Source: an uncultured Oscillospiraceae bacterium
GTDB lineage: Bacteria > Bacillota > Clostridia > Oscillospirales > Acutalibacteraceae
Direction: 5' to 3'
Assembly (NCBI GenBank): GCA_905200265.1
Contig: CAJKJS010000047.1
Coordinates: 1-8,475, forward strand
Length of the DNA stretch: 8,475 bases
Below the pieces are notes generated by a model. That model searched no databases. It saw nothing but the letters and a program-made list of their open reading frames with translations, and was not told the origin of the DNA. Numbering within the stretch: the stretch's first letter is position 1; each line of letters opens with the position of its first letter. Below are positions 1 through 5,102 of the stretch, in pieces. Made by a program: the position numbers and the translations under genes.

Positions 1-89
1 TCGACTTTGTCTTTTCGCAAGGCGTTTTCTGACCGATGCTTTGCCTTATCCTATTTCACATCGCCCGCACCGGGTAGAAAGGAAGTATT
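1..89 (+). promoter_or_regulatory. dnaA upstream leader with one DnaA-box-like site
   Basis: Only 89 bp upstream of dnaA are present, with no gene seen in them. TATTTCACA at 52-60 differs from the DnaA-box consensus TTWTNCACA at one position, so DnaA may autoregulate here, as is known for many dnaA promoters. A possible -10 (TATCCT, 47-52) overlaps this site, but no convincing -35 lies 16-18 bp upstream, so the promoter call is weak. The ribosome-binding site AAAGGAAG (78-85) sits about 6 nt before the ATG at 90. The upstream half of a bipartite origin, if there is one, would lie outside the window. Confidence 0.4.
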
Positions 90-1418
90 ATGCCCATGGA
101 ATCTGTTGGATCGTTTGCCGAAGCCTGGGAGCTGATTTGCAGCTTTTGCCGTGAACGCATCACGGAGGTCGCTTATAATTCCTGGATCAGCCGCATCAAG
201 CCCATCTCGCTGGATTTTTCCAAAGGAACTGCCATTTTGGAAGTCCCCAACGACTTTCACAAACAGACTCTTACCCGCTGCTACAGCGATCTGCTCAGTG
301 AAGCGTTTGGCGAAGTGTTCGGCCCTGGCATTGAGATCCAGCTGAACACCCCCGAAGAATTGTCGATGGACCGCAAGAAAAACGACACTCTTCCCAAAAG
401 CGACAACTACGAGTTTACCTTTGATACCTTTATTGTGGGTCCTTCCAATAAATTCGCCCACGCTGCCTGTATGGCTGTCGCCAGTCGTCCGGCTACCCTG
501 TATAATCCGCTGTTTATTTACGGGAACTCCGGTCTGGGCAAAACCCACCTGTTGTATGCTATTACCAATCAAATTCGGGAAGAAAACGAAGACGTCAATA
601 TCGTTTACATTAAAGGGGACGACTTCACGAACGAACTGATCGATGATATTCGTAAAGGTACTACCGCCGATTTCCGCCAAAAATACCGCAAAGCCGATGT
701 TCTGCTGGTGGACGACATTCAGTTTATCGCCGGGAAGGAATCGACCCAGGAAGAATTCTTCCATACCTTTAATACGCTCTATGAATCGAAAAAACAGATC
801 GTACTCACGAGTGACCGCCCACCAAAGGATATTGCCACCCTGGAAGACCGGCTGAAAACCCGTTTTGAGTGGGGCCTGACGGCGGATATCCAGCCCCCGG
901 ATTTTGAAACCCGAATTGCTATTATTAAAAGGAAAGCAGAACTTTTGGATTTGGAAGTCTCGGACCAAGTGTGCGAATACATCGCCAACAAACTCAAGAG
1001 CAATATCCGGCAGCTGGAAGGGGCCGTCAAAAAGCTGAAAGCGTATAACCTTCTGGAAGAAAAAGCCCCCAATATCAGTACGGCTCAGGCGGCTATTCGC
1101 GACATTATCAATAACGACCAGCCGGCCCCGGTAACAATCGAAAAAATCATCGAAGAAGTAGGCCGCACTTTTGGCGTGTCCCCCACCGACATTCGCTCCA
1201 GCAAGCGAAATGCCGCGATTTCCAATGCCCGGCAGATCGCTATGTACGTAGTGCGAGAAATCACCCAGCTGCCCATGGCTTCCGTGGGTGCTGAATTCGG
1301 CGGACGGGACCATTCAACGGTTGTGTACGCGACACAGCAGGTCGAAAAGAATATGACTCGTGATCCTCGCACCAAAGCAACCGTCGAAGATATTATCAAA
1401 AATATTCGCGACCGCTAA
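90..1418 (+). CDS. dnaA: Chromosomal replication initiator protein DnaA
   Basis: 442 aa, AAA+ initiator that binds DnaA boxes and melts oriC. Domain I is about residues 1-85, followed by a short linker (about 86-108). Domain III carries Walker A GNSGLGKT (145-152), Walker B LLVDDIQF (205-212), a sensor I region around IVLTSDRPP (237-245), the box VII motif LEDRLKTRFEWGL (251-263) with candidate arginine-finger residues, and a sensor II Arg in NIRQLEGA (R307). Domain IV ends in the DNA-binding signature GGRDHSTVVYA (404-414). All hallmark motifs are intact. The ATG at 90 is preferred because AAGGA (79-83) is 6 nt upstream; the in-frame ATG at 96 is 12 nt away. The linker is short compared with enteric DnaA, which is common in Firmicutes. 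A hairpin terminator follows within about 100 bp, so dnaA is probably a separate transcription unit from dnaN. Confidence 0.98.
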   Translation: MPMESVGSFAEAWELICSFCRERITEVAYNSWISRIKPISLDFSKGTAILEVPNDFHKQTLTRCYSDLLSEAFGEVFGPGIEIQLNTPEELSMDRKKNDTLPKSDNYEFTFDTFIVGPSNKFAHAACMAVASRPATLYNPLFIYGNSGLGKTHLLYAITNQIREENEDVNIVYIKGDDFTNELIDDIRKGTTADFRQKYRKADVLLVDDIQFIAGKESTQEEFFHTFNTLYESKKQIVLTSDRPPKDIATLEDRLKTRFEWGLTADIQPPDFETRIAIIKRKAELLDLEVSDQVCEYIANKLKSNIRQLEGAVKKLKAYNLLEEKAPNISTAQAAIRDIINNDQPAPVTIEKIIEEVGRTFGVSPTDIRSSKRNAAISNARQIAMYVVREITQLPMASVGAEFGGRDHSTVVYATQQVEKNMTRDPRTKATVEDIIKNIRDR

Positions 1419-1510
1419 AAAGTTAACAGACTTTTCACATCTCCACAAAACCGGTGGAAAAGAGGATTTTTGCCATCTTTTTCTTTTTCACTTGTTTTCA
1501 ACTTTCCCCA

Positions 1511-1559
1511 CCGACTTTTCAACAAAGAGTGGAGAAGTCGGTTTTGCGTTTTTCTTTTT
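1511..1559 (+). terminator. Rho-independent terminator of dnaA
   Basis: The arms CCGACTTTTC (1511-1520) and GAGAAGTCGG (1532-1541) form a 10-bp stem with one G-T pair and an 11-nt loop. They are followed by TTTT, then GCG and further T runs to 1559. It lies about 90 nt after the dnaA stop, which suggests dnaN is transcribed mainly from its own promoter. The terminator is embedded among DnaA-box-like sites; the full-match box at 1555-1563 overlaps its T tract. Confidence 0.75.
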
Positions 1560-1629
1560 CACAATTTCTAAACCGTACAACTTTTGCATAAATATTCGTC
1601 TTTTCCAGCTCTGATGCCCCTTTTGGGAG

Positions 1630-1665
1630 TTGTCCACTTTTCAGACCCCCCTACTACTCATTCTG
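1630..1665 (+). promoter_or_regulatory. DnaA box / GC cluster / DnaA-trio-like element
   Basis: TTGTCCACT (1630-1638), a C run at 1646-1651, then CTACTACTCATT from 1651. In B. subtilis the basal unwinding system is DnaA boxes, a GC-rich spacer, then repeats of 3'-GAT-5' on the complementary strand (CTA on this strand). The same order and orientation are seen here, with two perfect trios (CTA, CTA) and one near-match (CTC). The trio run is short and the box has two mismatches, so this is a motif-level proposal. Confidence 0.55.
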
Positions 1666-1670
1666 AAAAG
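1637..1670. repeat. 9-bp perfect inverted repeat around the trio
   Basis: CTTTTCAGA (1637-1645) and TCTGAAAAG (1662-1670) are exact reverse complements separated by 16 nt (CCCCCCTACTACTCAT). No T tract follows, so it does not look like a terminator. It could be an operator, a leader hairpin upstream of dnaN, or a cruciform-capable part of the unwinding element. Confidence 0.7.
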
Positions 1671-1713
1671 ATGACTACACTATACAGAGAGTAAAGGACA
1701 AGGAGGCCTTTTT

Positions 1714-2820
1714 ATGAAAATTACCGTAAACCAGAAAGCCATGGCGGAAGCTGTGTTGAATATTCAACGGGCCGTGTCCACAAAATCGACAATTCCGGCT
1801 TTGGAAGGAATCCTGCTGGAAACGGGAAACGGCACGGTTACCTTAAATAGCTATAATTTGGAACTGGGCATGACAACTACCCTGCCGGCTGTAGTGGAGC
1901 AACCGGGCAGCATCATTTTAGGTGCCCGTCTTTTCAGCGACATTGTACGCCGTATGCCCGGCGAAGAACTAACGGTTAGCACGGATGAAAAAAATGTGGC
2001 GCAGATCGTTTGCGGTGCCAGTAATTTTTCGGTCATCGGGATTCCCGCCGAAGAATTTCCCGAATTCCCCAGTGTTTCGCAAACAACTTCCTTTAAAATG
2101 GAACACAAGCTGCTCAAGAGCATGATTCGTCAAACCCTGTTTGCCGTTTCGCAGAGCGATGCCAAACCGGTACACACCGGCAGCCTGTTCGAACTAAAAG
2201 ACGGCGTTCTGCATGTGGTTTCGGTCGATGGTTACCGGTTGGCTATGCGGGCGGAAGCTGTCTCTTTTTCGGAAACCCTCAGCTTTGTTGTTCCGGGAAA
2301 AACCCTCAGTGAAGTGCTCAAGCTTTTGCGGGATGATGACAGTGAACTGACCATTTGCATTGGACCACGGCACATTCTGTTCACCATCGATCAATATACC
2401 GTCCTGTCGAACCTGCTGGAAGGTGAGTTTTTGGATTACCGGGCGGCGATTCCCAAAGATGCCACAACGGTTATCACCATGAAAACCCGCGAACTGATGG
2501 ATAGCGTAGAGCGGGTATCGCTGCTGATTACGGATCGGGTAAAAAGCCCTGTGCGCAGTGTATTTGAAAATGATCGGGTGAAGCTCAGCTGTTCGACCGC
2601 CATGGGGCGTGCGGTGGACGAAGCGCCTTGTACCATGCAGGGCGATATGGTGGAAATGGGCTTTAATAACCGTTATCTGCTCGATGCTCTTCATAATGCA
2701 GAAGATGATGAAGTGCGCATTGAAATGAGAGGCCCGCTCTCGCCTATGAAAATTATGCCTGTCAGCGGAGACTCGTACCTGTTTTTGGTACTGCCGGTCC
2801 GTCTGAAGAACGAACCGTAA
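1714..2820 (+). CDS. dnaN: DNA polymerase III beta subunit (sliding clamp)
   Basis: 368 aa, the usual clamp length (about 366-380). The homodimeric ring encircles DNA and tethers polymerase III and other clamp-binding proteins. The N-terminus MKITVNQKAMAEAV is typical. VDGYRLAMR, near the middle, and the C-terminal SYLFLVLPVRLKNEP correspond to parts of the clamp-binding hydrophobic cleft (E. coli counterpart ends in MPMRL). Three clamp-fold repeats are expected from the length but are not separately visible by eye. The start is well supported: AGGAGG at 1701-1706 lies 7 nt before the ATG. It is the first gene of a run ending at 4992, with a 32-nt gap to the S4 gene. Confidence 0.98.
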   Translation: MKITVNQKAMAEAVLNIQRAVSTKSTIPALEGILLETGNGTVTLNSYNLELGMTTTLPAVVEQPGSIILGARLFSDIVRRMPGEELTVSTDEKNVAQIVCGASNFSVIGIPAEEFPEFPSVSQTTSFKMEHKLLKSMIRQTLFAVSQSDAKPVHTGSLFELKDGVLHVVSVDGYRLAMRAEAVSFSETLSFVVPGKTLSEVLKLLRDDDSELTICIGPRHILFTIDQYTVLSNLLEGEFLDYRAAIPKDATTVITMKTRELMDSVERVSLLITDRVKSPVRSVFENDRVKLSCSTAMGRAVDEAPCTMQGDMVEMGFNNRYLLDALHNAEDDEVRIEMRGPLSPMKIMPVSGDSYLFLVLPVRLKNEP

Positions 2821-2852
2821 GAAGAAAAACCGAAGGAAAGGGCCAAAATGCC

Positions 2853-3083
2853 ATGAATACCATGAAAATAGCGATTGAAACGGAATTTATCCGGCTGGAT
2901 GCCCTGCTGAAATTGGGCGGTGCGACGGATACCGGCGGACAAGCCAAGTTTGCCATTCAGCATGGAGAAGTGGAAGTAAACGGAGAAGTTTGTACCATGC
3001 GTGGAAAGAAAATGCGCCCGGGGGACACGGCCGTCTATCAGGGAAGGGCCTATGAAGTGATCGCCGGGGTGGAAGAACGGTGA
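2853..3083 (+). CDS. S4-domain RNA-binding protein, YaaA/RlbA-like
   Basis: 76 aa, a small stand-alone S4-like protein found between dnaN and recF in many Firmicutes (B. subtilis YaaA, about 71 aa, also called RlbA and linked to ribosome assembly). The S4 core is recognisable: IRLDALLKLGG (13-23), TGGQAK (27-32), the β-turn EVEVNGE (39-45) and RGKKMRPGD (50-58). RNA binding is inferred from the fold; the specific target is unknown. The ATG at 2853 fits a GAAAGG-type ribosome-binding site ending at 2842; an in-frame ATG at 2862, where similarity begins, is an alternative. The stop codon overlaps the recF GTG start by 4 nt, so the two are probably translationally coupled. Confidence 0.9.
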   Translation: MNTMKIAIETEFIRLDALLKLGGATDTGGQAKFAIQHGEVEVNGEVCTMRGKKMRPGDTAVYQGRAYEVIAGVEER

Positions 3084-4201
3084 AAGTTCTGTCCGTTTCA
3101 TTTGAAAATTACCGAAATTTGTACGACGGTGGTTTGCAAGCCGATGAAACAACCAATATTATCTGTGGACCCAATGCACAGGGAAAAACAAATTTATTGG
3201 AATCCATCTGGTTGTTTACCGGCAACCGGTCCTTTCGTGGGGCCAAAGATCAAGAACTGGTGTCCATGCACCATCCGGAACAAGACTGCGTGCTGACCCT
3301 TTCGTTTGAAAGCGGCGGCCGGGAGCAGCAAAGCTCTCTGCGAGTCACTGGAGGACGGCGCAAAGCCGAAAAAAACGGGGTGCCGTTAAAAAGCGCGAGT
3401 GAACTTACGGGCGCTTTTTGTGCGGTGCTATTTTCACCGGATCATTTATCGCTTGTAAAAGAAGGACCTGTTTTCCGGCGTGGTTTTTTAGATACGGCGC
3501 TAAGCCAGATTCGCCCCACATACGGCAAGTTAATGGCCCAATATAGCCGGACTTTGCAACAACGGGGGGCTTTGTTAAAAGATATTCCCCGCCATGATGA
3601 ATTGCGGGATCTCCTCGATGTATGGGATGAACGGGTGGTACGATTGGGAGCCCGTATTCTTTTTGAGCGGGCCCGCTATACGGCTGCTTTGCAAAAACAA
3701 GCTTTGCCCATTTATGAAGGAATCAGCAGCGGAAAGGAAACGCTGCAAATTTCTTATAAATCCACCGCGTGTGATCATCCGCAAAGCCTTACGCAAGTGC
3801 AGTGGGAACAGTGCTTTTTCGAAAAACTCAGGCAGTCCCGGGGTGAAGATATCCAAACCGGCAGCACCGGTGTGGGGCCCCATCGGGACGACTTGGAACT
3901 GACAATTAACGGGCTGTCAGCCCGTTCTTTTGGTTCTCAGGGGCAGCAGCGTTCCGTGGTACTGGCTTTAAAATTGGGTGAAGCTAATGTGCTGGCGCAA
4001 AGTATCGGCGAAGAACCGATCATCCTGCTGGACGATGTGCTCAGTGAACTGGATGCTTCCCGGCAGGAATATTTGCTCAATCATCTAAAAGGACGACAGG
4101 TGTTTTTTACCTGCTGTGACCCGGCGGGCATTCAGCTATTACGGAAAGGAAAGGTCTTCTTCATGCAGGACGGGCTTCTGAAAAAAGGAGAGGAAAGCTG
4201 A
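3080..4201 (+). CDS. recF: DNA replication and repair protein RecF
   Basis: 373 aa, SMC-like ABC ATPase that acts with RecO and RecR to load RecA at single-strand gaps and stalled forks. Walker A is GPNAQGKT (30-37). The ABC signature region is SQGQQRS (286-292), and Walker B with D-loop is IILLDDVLSELDASR (314-328). FENYRNL (8-14) near the N-terminus is typical. Length matches the family (about 360-375). The start codon is GTG at 3080, within GGTGA that also holds the S4-gene stop (3081-3083). The only ribosome-binding site is a weak GGAAG at 3071-3075, consistent with translational coupling. Expression probably follows the dnaN promoter. Confidence 0.97.
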   Translation: MKVLSVSFENYRNLYDGGLQADETTNIICGPNAQGKTNLLESIWLFTGNRSFRGAKDQELVSMHHPEQDCVLTLSFESGGREQQSSLRVTGGRRKAEKNGVPLKSASELTGAFCAVLFSPDHLSLVKEGPVFRRGFLDTALSQIRPTYGKLMAQYSRTLQQRGALLKDIPRHDELRDLLDVWDERVVRLGARILFERARYTAALQKQALPIYEGISSGKETLQISYKSTACDHPQSLTQVQWEQCFFEKLRQSRGEDIQTGSTGVGPHRDDLELTINGLSARSFGSQGQQRSVVLALKLGEANVLAQSIGEEPIILLDDVLSELDASRQEYLLNHLKGRQVFFTCCDPAGIQLLRKGKVFFMQDGLLKKGEES

Positions 4202-4216
4202 AAACAGGAGGATTTT

Positions 4217-4510
4217 ATGTATCTTCATATCGGCCAGAATACCGTAATCCGTACGGACGATATTATCGGCATTTTTGATATGGAAACGAGTACGGTTTCC
4301 CAAACAACACGCCATGTACTAGCACAGGCAGAAAAGGCCGGCCGGGTGGTCAATGTGTCATTTGAAATGCCAAAATCGTTTTTGCTGTGTTCAGAAGAGC
4401 ATAAGAGGGTTACCTGTTATATCACACAGATTTCCACAGCGACCCTCTTAAAGCGATGCGGTGTCTGGCAGGAAAGCCCTATGTTGGAAACAGGAGGAAC
4501 GGCAGAATGA
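4217..4510 (+). CDS. remB: DUF370/RemB-like protein (YaaB family)
   Basis: 97 aa. Matches the small DUF370 family represented by B. subtilis RemB (YaaB, about 81 aa), in the same position between recF and gyrB. Family-like features are MYLHIGQNTVIRTDDIIGIFD (start), MPKSF (51-55) and STATLLKR (73-80). The relative RemA is a DNA-binding activator of biofilm-matrix genes in B. subtilis; RemB has been tied to the same phenotype, but its role here is not shown. The last 15 or so residues (WQESPMLETGGTAE) extend beyond the conserved core and include the next gene's ribosome-binding site. A strong AGGAGG (4206-4211) lies 5 nt before the ATG. The stop overlaps the next start as ATGA. Confidence 0.88.
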   Translation: MYLHIGQNTVIRTDDIIGIFDMETSTVSQTTRHVLAQAEKAGRVVNVSFEMPKSFLLCSEEHKRVTCYITQISTATLLKRCGVWQESPMLETGGTAE

Positions 4511-4992
4511 AGCGATTTGGAAGGCCGCAGTGCCCATACTGCGGGAAAAAAGTAGGAATTCTGAATACCTGGACGCTGAAAAAGCGTGGTGAGTATACAT
4601 GCCCCCGTTGTCAGGGACTGAGCAATGTGGTACTGGATATCTTTGTACCGCTATTCGCAGCTATCGCCATTGTGGTGGCCCTTTTTTCGTTTATTATCAA
4701 TCGAGTGGGCGAATATCCCATCACGCTAGCTACCTTTTTATGGATTTTGGGGCCGTTCCTTGTTTTCTATATTGTCAGCCTCTTTCTTGTCCATTTGCGC
4801 CGCCCTGTTTTGCACCGTACAGAAAAACCGGAAAGAAAAGAAGAGAATGTGAAGGTTTATCGCCCTCGTACAGATGCCCAGCGCATGGCAGAACGTGCCA
4901 AAGTAAAGCAGGAACAGGAAAAAGAAGGAAATAAAAATATGGCCTCACAGGCCCCTACAGGCCCTCAAAATAGGCACACGCCGAAAATATAA
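4507..4992 (+). CDS. Zinc-ribbon, two-helix membrane protein of unknown function
   Basis: 161 aa using the ATG at 4507, which has AGGAGG (4492-4497) 9 nt upstream; the longer reading from 4456 runs deep into remB and has no such site. CPYC (9-12) and CPRC (32-35) form a CxxC-x19-CxxC pair expected to bind one zinc. Two hydrophobic segments (about 41-64 and 72-95) are joined by a very short polar loop. Positive residues after the second (HLRRP) suggest that both ends are cytoplasmic. A basic/acidic, low-complexity tail (about 100-161) includes a KxKQEQEKE stretch. The layout resembles the small CxxC-x20-CxxC membrane proteins of Firmicutes, but I cannot assign a family with certainty. It is last in the dnaN operon, overlapping the remB stop by 4 nt, and its stop lies in the terminator stem. 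Confidence 0.85.
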   Translation: MKRFGRPQCPYCGKKVGILNTWTLKKRGEYTCPRCQGLSNVVLDIFVPLFAAIAIVVALFSFIINRVGEYPITLATFLWILGPFLVFYIVSLFLVHLRRPVLHRTEKPERKEENVKVYRPRTDAQRMAERAKVKQEQEKEGNKNMASQAPTGPQNRHTPKI

Positions 4993-5022
4993 CCGCGTTT
5001 TGATTGCAGAAAACGCGGTTTT
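4991..5022 (+). terminator. Terminator of the dnaN-recF-remB operon
   Basis: The perfect 11-bp arms AACCGCGTTTT (4991-5001) and AAAACGCGGTT (5010-5020) are separated by an 8-nt loop, GATTGCAG. Only TTTT (5019-5022) follows before GGAG, so the T tract is short and termination may be partial. The left arm begins inside the stop codon of the preceding gene. Confidence 0.75.
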
Positions 5023-5032
5023 GGAGTATAAT
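5004..5032 (+). promoter_or_regulatory. gyrB(-gyrA) promoter
   Basis: A perfect -10 TATAAT (5027-5032) has TTGCAG (5004-5009; matches TTGACA at the first three bases) 17 bp upstream. Transcription would begin near 5039-5040, giving a leader of about 60 nt before gyrB. The leader contains a small 5-bp hairpin (ACAGC 5064-5068, GCTGT 5074-5078). The -35 lies in the loop of the upstream terminator. Confidence 0.7.
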
Positions 5033-5102
5033 AAAATTTATAAAAATCGTAAGAAATAGACAAACAGCCTGGCGCTGTACCAATGGTAATGGAGGGTTAA
5101 AC

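Larger units (their letters stand above)
1419..1713. other. Putative oriC region (dnaA-dnaN intergenic)
   Basis: This non-coding gap is where incC/oriC lies in Bacillus-type chromosomes. DnaA-box-like 9-mers compared with TTWTNCACA: TTTTTCACA at 1555-1563 (full match), CTTTTCACA at 1431-1439 (one mismatch), TTTTTCACT at 1484-1492 (one mismatch), reverse-strand TTTTCCACC at 1453-1461 (one mismatch), TTGTCCACT at 1630-1638 (two mismatches) and ATCTCCACA at 1439-1447 (two mismatches). The 1630 box is followed by a C-rich run and CTACTACTC, resembling a Bacillus DnaA-trio. A relatively AT-rich stretch lies around 1561-1600. The dnaA terminator occupies 1511-1559. A possible -10 for dnaN, TATACA (1681-1686), lacks a good -35. 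Function as an origin is inferred from position and motifs. Confidence 0.72.

Noticed and set aside
51..1313. Long (420-codon) open frame on the minus strand across dnaA
   Set aside because: It is antisense to the well-supported dnaA, with no ribosome-binding site sought or recognised and no familiar domains. Long antisense frames are expected opposite this codon usage.
1360..1614. 84-codon plus-strand frame across the dnaA end and the origin gap
   Set aside because: The product is a Phe/Lys-rich translation of T-rich non-coding sequence that includes the terminator; no ribosome-binding site or family.
1658..1686. Candidate dnaN promoter (TATACA with TCATTC 17 bp upstream)
   Set aside because: The -35 matches the consensus poorly, so it was kept only as a note in the origin entry.
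2848..2856. ATG CCA TGA start-stop just before the S4 gene
   Set aside because: A two-codon frame that overlaps the S4 ATG; likely chance, with no supporting evidence of regulation.
4456..4506. 17-residue N-terminal extension of the zinc-ribbon protein
   Set aside because: It overlaps remB by about 50 nt and lacks a ribosome-binding site; the ATG at 4507 has AGGAGG 9 nt upstream.
5004..5102. 33-residue N-terminal extension of GyrB
   Set aside because: It starts upstream of the -10 box within the terminator loop, and its residues do not resemble GyrB. The TTG at 5103 has a good ribosome-binding site and the expected N-terminus.
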